A DNA stretch of 64,000 nucleotides from Terriglobus tenax (GCF_025685395.1 NZ_JAGSYA010000003.1:868001-932000), one strand, 5' to 3'. Positions 28,127 to 38,481 are shown, counted from the stretch's first letter. Translations and numbers: made by a program. Notes: generated from the sequence alone by a model not told the origin.

Positions 28127-28879
28127 TTAGCGTGCGCGGCTGCTTGGGTTGTCGCTTGCGATCACGCCATCCTTGATGGTGACGACGCGGTGCGCGTACT
28201 CGGCGATGTCCGGCTCGTGCGTAACCAGGACGATGGTGTTGCCGCGGGCGTGCAGTTCGTCGAACAGCGCCATGATCTCGTCGCCGGTCTTCGAGTCCAG
28301 GTTTCCGGTGGGTTCGTCGGCGAGGATGATGGACGGCGAGTTGACCAGGGCGCGGGCAATGGCCACGCGCTGGCGCTGACCGCCCGACATCTCGTTCGGC
28401 TTGTGATCCATGCGGGTGCCCAGGCCGACCGAGGTCAGCACCTCCTTGGCCCGTTCAATGCGCTGCGCGGCGGGGGTGCCGTTGTAGATCAGCGGCAGCT
28501 CGACGTTGTGCAGCGCCGTGGCGCGGGCCAGAAGGTTGAAGGTCTGGAAGACGAAGCCGATCTCCTTGTTGCGGATACGTGCCAGTTCGTCGTCATCCAG
28601 CTGCGAAACATCGTGACCATTCAGCCAGTAGCGGCCCTTGGAGGGCGAGTCCAGGCAGCCGATCAGGTTCATAAAGGTCGACTTGCCGGAGCCCGACGGG
28701 CCCATGATGGCGACGTACTCATTGTGCTTGATGCGGAGATTGACGCCACGCAGGGCGTGGACCTCCTGCTCGCCCATGACGTAGGTCTTCCACAGGTCGT
28801 CGGTAACGATGACTTCGCCGGCGTGGGGGCCATCGGCGTTCGGGGTCAGGGTCGGTTCCACTTGAGTCTCCGTGAGCAT
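28127..28879 (-). CDS. ABC transporter ATP-binding protein, MacB/LolD-like
   Basis: 250 residues, a single nucleotide-binding domain. Walker A is GPSGSGKST (about 60-68), the Q-loop is in [13 protein letters not shown], the signature is [15 protein letters not shown], and Walker B is [18 protein letters not shown]. The spacing and the insertion after Walker B fit the LolD/MacB lineage of exporters. An adaptor gene is encoded upstream on the same strand (28950-30335). The expected MacB-type permease is not in the window. Confidence 0.9.
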   Translation of the reverse strand: MLTETQVEPTLTPNADGPHAGEVIVTDDLWKTYVMGEQEVHALRGVNLRIKHNEYVAIMGPSGSGKSTFMNLIGCLDSPSKGRYWLNGHDVSQLDDDELARIRNKEIGFVFQTFNLLARATALHNVELPLIYNGTPAAQRIERAKEVLTSVGLGTRMDHKPNEMSGGQRQRVAIARALVNSPSIILADEPTGNLDSKTGDEIMALFDELHARGNTIVLVTHEPDIAEYAHRVVTIKDGVIASDNPSSRAR

Positions 28880-28949
28880 GCGGGTTACATCTCCAATCGT
28901 CGTATGCGTGTTGGTACGCTGGCAAGTCGGGTTTGGTTCCCGGAATCGC

Positions 28950-30335
28950 CTACGAGCTGGTTTCCGTTGCGGTCTCCGGGGTATTGTCGCGTTTCACCTT
29001 CATGCCCGACTTCAAAGTCCGCAGCACCTTGAAGCGGCCAATCACGATCTCCTGACCCTGGGTAAGCCCCGAAAGAACCTGGATTTCGGTTGTTCCGGTG
29101 ACACCTGTGGCTACGGGGACAAAACGCACCGTGGGCTTGCCGTCCTTGTTCTCCACGACATAGACGCCCTGCACCGGGTTGGCCTTGATTTCGGCGGCCT
29201 TGGTGGCTGCCTCTGTGGTCTTCTTGGTGGTGGCGTAAATGTTCTCAATCACCGGATCGCGCTGCACCAGGGCCTGGATGGGCAGGCTGAGCGCGTCAGC
29301 TATCTTGGCAGTGGTGATCTTGGCCGTGCAGGAAAGGCCCGGCTTCAACTCCGGTGAGACCTCATCCAGCGTAACGACGACCTTGAAGTCCTTGGCCTCT
29401 TCGGTTCCGGTGGTGGACTGGGAGGTCGCGATGCCGGTGGTGCGCAGCAGCGCCTGGTCGCCAACCTCGGTCACATGGCCCCGGAAGCTCTTGCCGGGCA
29501 GGGCGTCGACGGTCACGTTCACCGGCTGATCCAGCTTCAGGTTGACGATGTCGGTCTCGTCGACCTTCACCTCCGCCGTAATGACGGACATATCGGCCAA
29601 CGACATCAGCGTGGAGCCCAGCGCGTTCTGGATGCCGGTAACCATGGTCTCCCCCTCGCGAACCGGGACATTGGTTACCAGGGCGTCAAAGGGAGCGCGG
29701 GCGACCGTTTTGTCCAGAGTGTCGAAATTGGCCTTCTGGTTGGCGACTGCCTGCTGGATCTTGCTGGCGGAGGAATCTGCCTGCGCCTTGGACTGGTTCA
29801 CCGAGGCTTCCCGCTGGGCCAGCGTGGCGACGGCCACATCAAAGGCGCCCTTTTTGGCGTCGTAATCCTGCTTGGAGACCAGCTTCTCGCGGTAGAGCTG
29901 GACGTAGCGCTCATAATCAAACCGCTTCTGGGTCAGGTCAGCCTTCGCCTGCTCCAGGTTGGCCTCCGCGGTCCTGATGGCAGCCTGCGAGGAGGCATAA
30001 TCGGTCTTTGCGGCAGAGATATTGGCCGTCTGTGCGGCGACGGCGGACTCCGGCTGCACGCTTTCGATCGCCGCCAGGGTCTGCCCCTTCTTCACGTGGT
30101 CACCTTCTTTGACATAGAGGTGCGTGATGCGGCCAAAGGCGGTGGCGCCTACGTTGACATAGGTTTTGGGCTTGATCTGGCCGGTACCGCTGACGATGGA
30201 GACCAGCTCTTCCCGCTTCACCTTGGCCGTGGCCACGGGAGTGACGCCGGAACGGCTTTTCATGATCGACGCGATAACGATAATGGCAACTACAAGGACA
30301 ACAGAAAGGGTAATAACGATTTTTTTAGCGCTCAT
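28950..30335 (-). CDS. Membrane-fusion (periplasmic adaptor) protein, MacA/HlyD-like
   Basis: 461 residues. One N-terminal membrane helix ([19 protein letters not shown]), then the beta-barrel and lipoyl region ([20 protein letters not shown]), a long helical hairpin with heptad-like spacing (about residues 110-200), and the second lipoyl half ([16 protein letters not shown]). Such adaptors link an inner-membrane ABC pump to an outer-membrane channel. The ATPase gene lies 70 bp downstream. It is divergent from the GWxTD gene. Confidence 0.88.
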   Translation of the reverse strand: MSAKKIVITLSVVLVVAIIVIASIMKSRSGVTPVATAKVKREELVSIVSGTGQIKPKTYVNVGATAFGRITHLYVKEGDHVKKGQTLAAIESVQPESAVAAQTANISAAKTDYASSQAAIRTAEANLEQAKADLTQKRFDYERYVQLYREKLVSKQDYDAKKGAFDVAVATLAQREASVNQSKAQADSSASKIQQAVANQKANFDTLDKTVARAPFDALVTNVPVREGETMVTGIQNALGSTLMSLADMSVITAEVKVDETDIVNLKLDQPVNVTVDALPGKSFRGHVTEVGDQALLRTTGIATSQSTTGTEEAKDFKVVVTLDEVSPELKPGLSCTAKITTAKIADALSLPIQALVQRDPVIENIYATTKKTTEAATKAAEIKANPVQGVYVVENKDGKPTVRFVPVATGVTGTTEIQVLSGLTQGQEIVIGRFKVLRTLKSGMKVKRDNTPETATETSS

Positions 30336-30494
30336 GGATGCCTTGGCAGGGACCTCTGCTCAGCTTCTCTACGCAGACGAATGCTCGTAGGTTTCATGGT
30401 TTGGAGAAAGATTCCATGACTGGCGAATCATAGGGCCTTAAGATTGGTGACCATCATAGCAGCCGAACGTCCAACCGATACACCCCTGCGAAAG

Positions 30495-30523
30495 TTGAGT
30501 TCGGTCGAAAACCGCACTAAAAT
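30495..30523 (+). promoter_or_regulatory. Sigma-70-type promoter of the GWxTD gene
   Basis: TTGAGT (30495-30500) and TAAAAT (30518-30523) are separated by exactly 17 bp, close to the TTGACA/TATAAT consensus. Transcription would begin near 30530, about 30 bp before the chosen start codon at 30558. Confidence 0.65.
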
Positions 30524-30557
30524 GGGGCGTACAACTCACGGAGTGTTGTTATTCGCT

Positions 30558-32288
30558 ATGAAGACCTGTGGTTTCCTTCTGCTCGGCGCAAGTCTGGTAT
30601 TTTCTGCGACAGTCGGAGGTGCGGTCACCTACGGTCAGGACGCGCAGTCCGGCGAGGGCGCGCCTGCCGCCAAACCGCAGGTTGTTGAGCATCCCGACCC
30701 TTTGAAGCGCCGTCTTTCCGACCGCGAACGGATCCAGCAGCAAAAGGATCTTCGCAAGGAAATCAAGGGCGAGTACAAGAAATGGCTCGACCAGGACGTC
30801 ATCTGGATCATCACGGACGAAGAACTCCAGGCATTCAAGCAGCTCTCGAACGACGAAGAGCGCGATGCGTTCATTGAAGCCTTCTGGCAGCGCCGCAATC
30901 CGAACCCGGATTCGCCTGACAACGAGTACCGCGAAGAGCATTATCAGCGCATTGCCTATGCGAATGAGCACTTTGCAGCCGGTAAACCAGGCTGGAAGAC
31001 CGACCGCGGACATATCTATATTGCTTTCGGCAAGCCGGATAGCACCGATTCGCACCCCTCGGGCGGCAACTATGAGCGTCCCATCGACGAGGGCGGCGGC
31101 TCTACGTCGACCTACCCGTTCGAGACGTGGCATTACCGCTACCTTGAAGGTATCGGCGACAACATCGACATCGAATTTGTAGACACCTGCATGTGCGGTG
31201 ACTACCACATGACCATTGACCGTTCCGAAAAGGACGCGCTCAAGATGGTTCCCGGCGCCGGTCTGACCATGTACGAGCAGTGGGGACAGGGAAGCAAGAC
31301 CGATCGCTTTACCCAGGGCGGTCTGGAGCAGCTTGGTCTTGGACCCCGCAGCTCCATGAACCAGTCCAAGCAGTTTGACCGCCTGAATACCTACGCCAAG
31401 CTGATGGCGGCTCCGCAGATCAAGTTCAAGGATCTGGAGCAGTTCCTGACCAAGTCAACGATTCTGAGCGGACCTCCGTTCCTGTTCGACGTGCGCACGG
31501 ACTATGTCAAGGTCACCAACGAGACGGTTCTGGTGCCGCTGACCCTTCAGGTGAAGAACCGCGACGTCACCTTCTCCAATAAGGACGGCGTTGCGACCGG
31601 CACGGTGAACATCCTGGGCCGTGTCACCAACCTGAACCACAAGGTGGTGCAGACCTTTGAAGACACGGTCAGCATTCAGGTGCCCAGCGAGCTGCTGCCG
31701 CGCACGCAGGACAATGTTTCGGTGTACTGGAAGTCTCTTCCGCTGAAGCCGGGCCTGTACAAGGTGGACATAGCCATCAAGGACGTCAACAATCCGGACC
31801 ACATCGGAACCTGGAAGCGCAGCGTCAATGTTCCGAAGTTTGACGATGACCGCCTGGCGGTCTCCAGCCTGATCCTGGCTGACAAGATGGAGCGTGTCAG
31901 CACGCACGAGATCAGCGCGGGCAACTTCGTCATTGGTAACACCCGCCTTCGTCCGCGCGTTTCCGCGGGTACGGGAGTTCCGGTGACCTTCAAGCGCGAT
32001 CAGAGCCTGAACTTCTGGATGCAGGTCTACAACTTGGGCATCGATGAAAAGAGCAAGCAGAACGGCGCCAAGATCGAGTACCAGATCACCGATCTGGCGA
32101 CCAACAAGCAGCTTCTGGACGCGACGGAAGAGACGGTCAAGATGAATCCGCACGCGGATCAGGTCACGCTGGAGAAGAGCGTTCCCCTGTCCAGCCTGCA
32201 GCCGGGTAAGTACCAGGTAACGATCAAGGTGGATGACGGTGTATCAAAACAGCAGATTGCTGAGTCAGCACCGTTTGTAGTGGAGTAA
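30558..32288 (+). CDS. Secreted GWxTD-domain protein
   Basis: 576 residues. The start ATG at 30558 follows the predicted promoter and gives a signal peptide (CGFLLLGASLVFSATVGG). The GWxTD signature is seen in EYKKWLDQDVIWIITDEEL, followed by the conserved FWQRRNPNPDS and the region HYQRIAYANEHF. This domain is common in Acidobacteriota and related phyla, with unknown function. The last part is beta-rich (LQVKNRDVTFSNKDG, VYNLGIDEK). A carboxypeptidase-regulatory protein follows 150 bp on. Confidence 0.85.
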   Translation: MKTCGFLLLGASLVFSATVGGAVTYGQDAQSGEGAPAAKPQVVEHPDPLKRRLSDRERIQQQKDLRKEIKGEYKKWLDQDVIWIITDEELQAFKQLSNDEERDAFIEAFWQRRNPNPDSPDNEYREEHYQRIAYANEHFAAGKPGWKTDRGHIYIAFGKPDSTDSHPSGGNYERPIDEGGGSTSTYPFETWHYRYLEGIGDNIDIEFVDTCMCGDYHMTIDRSEKDALKMVPGAGLTMYEQWGQGSKTDRFTQGGLEQLGLGPRSSMNQSKQFDRLNTYAKLMAAPQIKFKDLEQFLTKSTILSGPPFLFDVRTDYVKVTNETVLVPLTLQVKNRDVTFSNKDGVATGTVNILGRVTNLNHKVVQTFEDTVSIQVPSELLPRTQDNVSVYWKSLPLKPGLYKVDIAIKDVNNPDHIGTWKRSVNVPKFDDDRLAVSSLILADKMERVSTHEISAGNFVIGNTRLRPRVSAGTGVPVTFKRDQSLNFWMQVYNLGIDEKSKQNGAKIEYQITDLATNKQLLDATEETVKMNPHADQVTLEKSVPLSSLQPGKYQVTIKVDDGVSKQQIAESAPFVVE

Positions 32289-32442
32289 AATTACAGGTCA
32301 GGAAGCTGGAGTGTGCTGCACAGCCGTGCCGAGGGAGTACGGCGGCAGAGGCAACCTGAGAAACGCTGTTCTTGCCATTTGGCAAGGGCGCGGATTTTTT
32401 GGAATTGGCCAACGGCGCAGTGTTGTGGTCTGTACAAGCGCA

Positions 32443-34131
32443 GTGAAGCGAGTCCGCCTCCAATCCGTAACGTTGCTGCTGGTTTTGCTGCCAGTAGCCG
32501 CAAACGCAGCAGCACAGACCCGTGCCGCAGGCGTGACCGGCGTTGTGCGCGATGCGAAGGGCATTCCGCAGATGGGTGCGCTGGTGCAGGCATTGCTGCC
32601 GGACGCTACTCCCGTGGGCCAGGCCATTACGGACCTGAAGGGCCACTACCTTATTCGCAATCTGAAGCCGGGCAAGTACCAGGTGCGCGCCAGTGCGGCT
32701 CTGTATATGCCGTCGATGCGCGGCGATCTTCGCCTGCGCGCCGGCGCCCAGGCCATTGTTGACCTTACGCTGACCACCCTGTTTGAGGAGAGCAACTGGC
32801 TTCCGGCCGAGCGCCGCCAGCCGGACGAACCCGCTGACGAGTGGAAGTGGTCGCTGCGCACGGCGGCCAATCGCCCCATCCTTCGCCTGGCGGATGAGAA
32901 GGACGTGGTGCTGATTTCAGCCAGCGCGGAAAACAACAAGCGTGCGACCCATACCCGCGTGGAGATTCTGGGTGGCAACGGCTTTGCCAATGGCGGTCTG
33001 CAGAACGCCGTGACCTACGGCGAGGCCTCCCGCGATGGACATGGGGTGCTGATGCGCGCCAGCGGTGGCGTTGTGAGTGGCCCCTCTTCCCTTGGTTCCG
33101 CGACGAAGGGCTCGGTTGTTTACCAGCAGCCGGCTGGGATGTTCGGGTATTCCCGCACGCGCATTTCCTTCCAGGACCATCCGGAGATTGTTGGCCAGGG
33201 CGGTGGAAACGGCTACCAGGCCTACACGCTGGATTCAGCCGAGGTGATGAACTTTGGCGACACCCTTGCATTGGAGGTAGGCAGCTCGCTGCGCGCCGTC
33301 CGCATGGGAGCCGCTTCCATGGAAGCGCGTCCGTTTGTGAAGCTTGCGATGCAGCCGAACGAGATGCTGGTCTTCAGCTATCGCATGGCACGTTCGCGCG
33401 AACTGCAGGGCGCCGATGATATTGATTCGGCCGATGCGCCGCTGCCTTTGGCGGTGCTGCAGAACGGCCGTATGCTGCAGGAGCGTGGACTGCACCAGCA
33501 GCTAGGCGTTACGGTCAAGAACAGCAAGGGAAGCATTCGCACGGCGTATTATCGCGACTCGATTGAGCGGCCCATGATTGCCGGTTTTGGCTCGGTTGAA
33601 AGTTCTGGCCTGGCACGCGGCAACATGCTGGTCGATGCCAATACCAGTACAGCCCGCGTGATGGGTGATGCATATAGCTCCGTTGGCTGGAGCATTGCCG
33701 CGACTGAGCAGCTTGGCCAGAATCTCTGGACGACGCTGGAAGTGAACACGGGCGATGCGCTCTCCGTCGTGGACTCGCCCGTGATTGGCCCGAAGCTTCA
33801 TGCTGGCCGTGCCAAGTCCGCGGCAGTAGGCTTCAAGGCGCAGATGCCGGCCTCCGGCACGCAGCTTCGGGCCAGCTACCGCTGGCAGAGTGAGCAGACC
33901 GTAACCCCGGTGAATATGTTCTCGGGTATGAGCCGGCAGCCATACCTGAGCTTCTCCGTACGGCAGCCGCTGCGCATTCGCCGCTTCCGCCTGGAGAACA
34001 TGGAAGCCTTCCTTGATGTCACGAACCTGCTGGCGCAGGGCTACCAGCCGTTCCTCTCCTCGGATGGCAAAACCCTGTACCTGGCGCAGTCGCCGCGCAT
34101 GCTGCAGGCGGGTGTCGCCTTTACGTTCTAA
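32443..34131 (+). CDS. Carboxypeptidase-regulatory-like (beta-sandwich plus beta-barrel) secreted protein
   Basis: About 562 residues. The GTG at 32443 is chosen because a signal peptide follows (VTLLLVLLPVAANAAAQ); the frame is open upstream but non-coding-looking, and no clear ribosome site is seen. The first domain (GVTGVVRDAKGIPQMGALVQ, then DLKGHYLIRNLKPGKYQVRA) matches the carboxypeptidase regulatory-like fold. The remainder alternates short strands with turns and ends in LDVTNLLAQGYQPFLS and a terminal Phe (VAFTF), which suggests an outer-membrane beta-barrel. It is shorter than a full TonB receptor and has no plug domain that I can see. Confidence 0.75.
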   Translation: MKRVRLQSVTLLLVLLPVAANAAAQTRAAGVTGVVRDAKGIPQMGALVQALLPDATPVGQAITDLKGHYLIRNLKPGKYQVRASAALYMPSMRGDLRLRAGAQAIVDLTLTTLFEESNWLPAERRQPDEPADEWKWSLRTAANRPILRLADEKDVVLISASAENNKRATHTRVEILGGNGFANGGLQNAVTYGEASRDGHGVLMRASGGVVSGPSSLGSATKGSVVYQQPAGMFGYSRTRISFQDHPEIVGQGGGNGYQAYTLDSAEVMNFGDTLALEVGSSLRAVRMGAASMEARPFVKLAMQPNEMLVFSYRMARSRELQGADDIDSADAPLPLAVLQNGRMLQERGLHQQLGVTVKNSKGSIRTAYYRDSIERPMIAGFGSVESSGLARGNMLVDANTSTARVMGDAYSSVGWSIAATEQLGQNLWTTLEVNTGDALSVVDSPVIGPKLHAGRAKSAAVGFKAQMPASGTQLRASYRWQSEQTVTPVNMFSGMSRQPYLSFSVRQPLRIRRFRLENMEAFLDVTNLLAQGYQPFLSSDGKTLYLAQSPRMLQAGVAFTF

Positions 34132-34151
34132 GCATTTTCTTCTGCAAAGCA

Positions 34152-34182
34152 GAAGGGCGAGGGCCATTGGCCCTCGCCCTTC
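34152..34182. terminator. Bidirectional terminator before gnd
   Basis: 14-bp perfect inverted repeat (GAAGGGCGAGGGCC / GGCCCTCGCCCTTC) with a 3-nt loop. It lies between the convergent genes ending at 34131 and 34199. The right side continues CGTGTTTTC. Confidence 0.85.
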
Positions 34183-34198
34183 GTGTTTTCGCCGAAGC

Positions 34199-35662
34199 TC
34201 AGGCGTTATAGGTGCTGGATGAAACGCGTCCGCCGCGTCCGGTCCAATTGGTGTGGAAGAACTCGCCGCGGGGCTTGTCGACGCGCTCGTAGGTGTGCGC
34301 CCCGAAGAAATCACGCTGCGCCTGCAGCAGGTTGGCCGGCAGACGATCCGTGCGATAGCCGTCGTAGAAGGCCAGCGCGGTGGAGAACGCCGGGGTCGGA
34401 ACGCCACTCTCGATGGCATGGATGAGCGCCTTGCGCCAGCTGGCGTGGTACTCGTTCAGAATGCCCGAGAAGAAGCTGTCCAGCAGCAGGTTTTCCAGCT
34501 TCGGATTCTTGTCATAGGCGGCCTTGATGTTGCCCAGGAAGACCGAACGGATGATGCAGCCGCCGCGCCACATCAGCGCGATGCCACCCATGTTCAGGTT
34601 CCAGCCCTGTACCTTCGCGGCTTCGCGGAGAAGCATGTAGCCCTGCGCATAGCTGATCAGCTTGGAGCAGAAGAGAGCACGGCGTACCTCTTCGATGAAG
34701 GCCTTCTTGTGATCAGCGGAGATGGCCACCTTGGCGGGTCCCTGCAATACCTTCGACGCCTCAACGCGCTCTTCCTTCAGCGCGGACAGGCAGCGAGCGA
34801 AGACGCTCTCTCCGATCAGCGTGACCGGCATGCCGTTGTCCAGCGCATCAATGGCGGTCCACTTGCCGGTGCCCTTCTGTCCGGCGGTGTCCAGAATCTT
34901 ATCGAGCAGCGGGGAACCGTCTTCGTCTTTCTTGGCGAAGATCTCGGCCGAGATCTCGATCAGGAAGCTGTCCAGCTCGCCCTTGTTCCACTCGGCAAAG
35001 ACCTCGTGCAGCTCGTCGGCGGACAGGCCCAGGCCGTCCTTCAGCAACTGGTAGGCTTCGCAGATCAGCTGCATGTCACCGTACTCAATGCCGTTGTGCA
35101 CCATCTTGACGTAGTGGCCAGCTCCGCCTTCGCCTACCCAGTCGCAGCAGGGGGTTCCGTCTTCTACCTTGGCTGCAATGCCCTGGAAGATGGCCTTGAC
35201 GTGCGGCCATGCCTCGGGATTGCCACCCGGCATGATGGACGGGCCGAAACGCGCACCTTCTTCACCGCCAGAGACGCCGGAGCCGATGTAGAGAATGCCC
35301 TTCTCGGCGAGGTCCTTGGTGCGGCGATTGGAGTCAGTGAACAGCGAGTTGCCGCCGTCGATAATGATGTCGCCCTTTTCGAGGAAGGGAACGATGGAGT
35401 CGATCGTCTGGTCCACCACCGAGCCGGCCTTCACCATGATCATGATGCGGCGCGGGCGCTTCAGCTTGGAGACCAGTTCTTCGATGGAGTGCGCGCCCTC
35501 AATGGGAGTGCCCTTTGCTTCGTTCGCCAGAAACTCGTCCACCTTGGAGGTGGTGCGGTTGTAGACAGCGACCTTGAAGCCGTGGTCGTTCATGTTGAGA
35601 ACGAGGTTCTGGCCCATGACGGCAAGACCAATCAGGCCGATATCGCAGGTTGCTTCAGACAT
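34199..35662 (-). CDS. gnd: 6-phosphogluconate dehydrogenase (decarboxylating)
   Basis: 487 residues. It oxidises and decarboxylates 6-phosphogluconate to ribulose 5-phosphate with NADP. The Rossmann start is IGLIGLAVMGQNLVLNMNDH, followed by VYNRTTSK. The catalytic region is YIGSGVSGGEEGARFGPSIMPGG, HYVKMVHNGIEYGDMQLICE (catalytic Lys-His) and the C-terminal domain (AYDKNPKLENLLLDSFF). The C-terminus GRVSSSTYNA matches the family. The long 'classical' form. No other pentose-phosphate gene is adjacent. Confidence 0.97.
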   Translation of the reverse strand: MSEATCDIGLIGLAVMGQNLVLNMNDHGFKVAVYNRTTSKVDEFLANEAKGTPIEGAHSIEELVSKLKRPRRIMIMVKAGSVVDQTIDSIVPFLEKGDIIIDGGNSLFTDSNRRTKDLAEKGILYIGSGVSGGEEGARFGPSIMPGGNPEAWPHVKAIFQGIAAKVEDGTPCCDWVGEGGAGHYVKMVHNGIEYGDMQLICEAYQLLKDGLGLSADELHEVFAEWNKGELDSFLIEISAEIFAKKDEDGSPLLDKILDTAGQKGTGKWTAIDALDNGMPVTLIGESVFARCLSALKEERVEASKVLQGPAKVAISADHKKAFIEEVRRALFCSKLISYAQGYMLLREAAKVQGWNLNMGGIALMWRGGCIIRSVFLGNIKAAYDKNPKLENLLLDSFFSGILNEYHASWRKALIHAIESGVPTPAFSTALAFYDGYRTDRLPANLLQAQRDFFGAHTYERVDKPRGEFFHTNWTGRGGRVSSSTYNA

Positions 35663-35886
35663 TTCTTTGAAACCCTTTCAGCTAACGCTTCCTGTATTGC
35701 GGGGGATCGTTGTTGCATACAAGCATAGTCCATATGTCCTACGGCTGGTCTGAAAGTGTATGAAAGAACAGCAGTAAGATCGAAGCGTAAACGATTGCGC
35801 AGCCTCTTTTCCCCATACCCGCCACAACCTGCCAGCCGTTTCCGCGTCTCAGTCAAAGAACTGTCTTTCCCCGGGAGAGTGCTTTC

Positions 35887-38430
35887 ATGCCGTCGTCTGC
35901 TCGTCTGTTTCTTCTGCTCGCTTCGTTTCTGCCGGTCATTCCGTTGGCCGGACAGCAGCCGCAGGCCGCTCCTACAGCGCCTGGCCAGACGATTCAGGTC
36001 GATGCTGCCAGCAGCATCAGCGCGGTCAATGCACGTCGTTTCCAGCAGACCCATCTCTGGACGCGGGCCGGCGGTGTGGAGGCGCATGAGATGTACGACA
36101 TGCCTTACAGCGTGCCGGGATTATTTGCCGCCGGTCAGAGTGTCGGTTATGGCGAACTGCATCGCTGTGTCCAGAACACAAGCTCGCCGAAGGCGGTCGG
36201 TGGCCAGTTCTGCAATGTCATCATCAACATCGGCGACCAAACCGGGATGAGCCTTGGCAACGCGGGCGGATGGATGAGCACCGGCCTGCTGCATCTCACC
36301 AACTTTACGTCGTATGCCGGTATCTCCCAGGCACTGCAGATCCAGCATCACCACAGCGGCGTGGGGGATAGTTCGATGATCTATGGCTATCCCTTCTGCG
36401 CGGGAGGAACGACGGCTGCTTCCGATGAGGGCTGTGCTCATTGGAGCTCTGTGGGTGGTCAGTACTCGGAATACTTTTCCGGCCGGTTTCCCGCGAACAC
36501 CATCACAGGGCAGACCACCTTTGCAGACTTCGATCAGAAGAGTGGCACCTGCTACAACAACTCCGGCCAGGGAGACCGCTATTGCTATGGGCAGGGCGAG
36601 TACCTGGTCGACAGCAGCGCGCCGATTGCCAGGGGATCCATTGCATCCGCGCAGCCTGAAGCGAAAGACAATATGCCTGCCCTGATGCGTGTGGAGCCTG
36701 CTGACCTGGTTCCCGTCGATACGTGGGGGTACATTCCGGCAACGGTAGAGATACCGCGTGCGCAAACGCAGAACCTTCCCAAGCCGACAGCGGATCTGCC
36801 GGTGAATATCGCGCGTGGGCGTGGTTTTACCGCGGGAGATGCTGTCTGCTTTATGGGCAGCTCTTTTCCGGAGAATTCAACGGTGCTGTCGGCGACAGCC
36901 CTGGTGGACGGCCACCAGACGATCACCCTGTCCTTGCGCAAGCCGCAGAGCAAGGGGACGCCGCACTTCCTCTATAAAGCCCCCGCCTGCGGACAACTGA
37001 GTCCGACAGCCGAAGAGGAGCAAACCGGATGGCCGGCCGGGTATTTTGCGGTACCCGTGGACGAAGGCCACCTGGCCTGGGCGTTTTACAGCCGCGGTAC
37101 CCGCACCGGGATCTCGCCGCCTTTCAATGTCCGCGGTGGAACTTCGGAGTCGCCGTTCGTGGTTCCCGTACAGAACCGTGCGGTGAATCTGGAGCGCGCG
37201 CCAGACGGTGCAGTGACCATGACGGAACGCGGCGGAGGTCTTCCGATTGGCTCTTTTGCGCATCTCAAGCAGGTCAGTGTGAGCGGATGCCAGGATGCTT
37301 CCTTCAACGAGGTCATCCAGCTTCCGGAGCCGTCGGCGGATCTCTCCAGCCTTACGTACAAGAGCGTCTCTTCCCGTAAAGGCTCCTGCAATACGGCGGT
37401 AGTGAATATTACCGGCGCCAATGGCTATGTTTTGTACTATGGCGCGGAGATTGTCGCGACCAGTAACCCGGATGCTCCGGGTAACGGCGTGAACGGCTAT
37501 ATGCAGGTGGAGCAGAACCGGATTCCGTGGCAGCCCGGCCACCTGGCCAAGGTTGGCCACTCGGAATCGTATAACGGCGCCGTGCTTCATATTGACCAGA
37601 CGCAGCTGACCCCGAGCAATGGCCTGAATCACAGTGGAGCGATCCTTCGCGCCAACCTGCATGGCGTGGACTCCGGGTGTGCTCTTTGTGTCGATAACTT
37701 CGTCCCGGCAGATCACTACGAAGGGCTGGGCGGATGGCAGATGATGCCCAGCTACCTGTTCTGGAAAGGGCCGCTGGGGACGATGGCGGAACTGATCTAT
37801 GCGCCGAAGACCGTGATCGCTGCGGGCCACTCCATCAACTACCCCAAGGGAAGTCCGAACGAGCCAGACTACCGCCTGTTTTCGTTGAGTGGTTATCAGG
37901 CAGACGGCACGGTGATTGCTTCTCCATCGGCATTCAAAAGCCTGACAGCGCCGTCATGGAGCTTCTCCGGAGCGGCGCGCTTCCAGGGCGCCGTGATCAG
38001 TGGCACTGGCTTTTCAGTACGAGCGGAGAAGGGTGGAAGCTGGGCTCTTCAGACGGATGCACAGGGCAGGAACCTTGTGCTGAAGGATGAGGCGCATGGC
38101 AATGCCGTGATGTCGGTAGACTCCGGCGGCAGTGTGACCTTCGCGCAGCCAGTCACGGCGCCCAATCTGAAGGGAGCGCTTCGCGGCACCACGCAGGGCA
38201 TTGGAGGAGCATCGCTTGCGGCGGGCAGTTGCGCGAGTGGAATCGTCAAGGTGAGCGGCGCGACGCCGGGCGATCCCGTTGCAGTCTCTGCAAGCGATGG
38301 CAGTCTTCCGCCGCCCACCGTCCTGCTTTCAGCCGCCGTAGTGGCTGCGGATACGGTGAAGGTGCAGCTCTGTGTCGTCGCTCCGGTAACACCGCAGGCA
38401 AAGGCCTACAACGTTCGCGTGATTCCTTAA
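35887..38430 (+). CDS. Large secreted protein of unknown function
   Basis: 847 residues with a signal peptide (ARLFLLLASFLPVIPLAGQ). Most of the chain is polar with many Gly, Ser and Thr, and several Cys at intervals (for example GCAHWSSVGG, GTCYNNSGQGDRYCYGQG), suggesting a secreted, disulphide-stabilised beta-structure. Motifs such as NIARGRGFTAGDAVCFMG and a tail of repeating short strands (FSVRAEKGGSWALQTDAQGR, NAVMSVDSGGSVTFAQPVTA) recall beta-helix or tail-fibre-like folds. I recognise no family and no active site. Confidence 0.75.
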   Translation: MPSSARLFLLLASFLPVIPLAGQQPQAAPTAPGQTIQVDAASSISAVNARRFQQTHLWTRAGGVEAHEMYDMPYSVPGLFAAGQSVGYGELHRCVQNTSSPKAVGGQFCNVIINIGDQTGMSLGNAGGWMSTGLLHLTNFTSYAGISQALQIQHHHSGVGDSSMIYGYPFCAGGTTAASDEGCAHWSSVGGQYSEYFSGRFPANTITGQTTFADFDQKSGTCYNNSGQGDRYCYGQGEYLVDSSAPIARGSIASAQPEAKDNMPALMRVEPADLVPVDTWGYIPATVEIPRAQTQNLPKPTADLPVNIARGRGFTAGDAVCFMGSSFPENSTVLSATALVDGHQTITLSLRKPQSKGTPHFLYKAPACGQLSPTAEEEQTGWPAGYFAVPVDEGHLAWAFYSRGTRTGISPPFNVRGGTSESPFVVPVQNRAVNLERAPDGAVTMTERGGGLPIGSFAHLKQVSVSGCQDASFNEVIQLPEPSADLSSLTYKSVSSRKGSCNTAVVNITGANGYVLYYGAEIVATSNPDAPGNGVNGYMQVEQNRIPWQPGHLAKVGHSESYNGAVLHIDQTQLTPSNGLNHSGAILRANLHGVDSGCALCVDNFVPADHYEGLGGWQMMPSYLFWKGPLGTMAELIYAPKTVIAAGHSINYPKGSPNEPDYRLFSLSGYQADGTVIASPSAFKSLTAPSWSFSGAARFQGAVISGTGFSVRAEKGGSWALQTDAQGRNLVLKDEAHGNAVMSVDSGGSVTFAQPVTAPNLKGALRGTTQGIGGASLAAGSCASGIVKVSGATPGDPVAVSASDGSLPPPTVLLSAAVVAADTVKVQLCVVAPVTPQAKAYNVRVIP

Positions 38431-38433
38431 GGT

Positions 38434-38477
38434 ATCCGCGGATGCGCCGTGCAACAGGTGTTGGCACATCCGCGGAT
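38434..38477. terminator. Hairpin between convergent genes
   Basis: ATCCGCGGATG at 38434-38444 pairs with CATCCGCGGAT at 38467-38477, an 11-bp stem with a 22-nt loop. Each arm is itself a near palindrome (ATCCGCGGAT). There is no strong T run, so termination by Rho-independent means is less sure. It lies between the genes ending at 38430 and 38482. Confidence 0.45.
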
Positions 38478-38481
38478 CCGG

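Noticed and set aside
34253-35728. A 491-codon open frame antisense to gnd
   Set aside because: gnd is complete and well conserved; the antisense product has no features.
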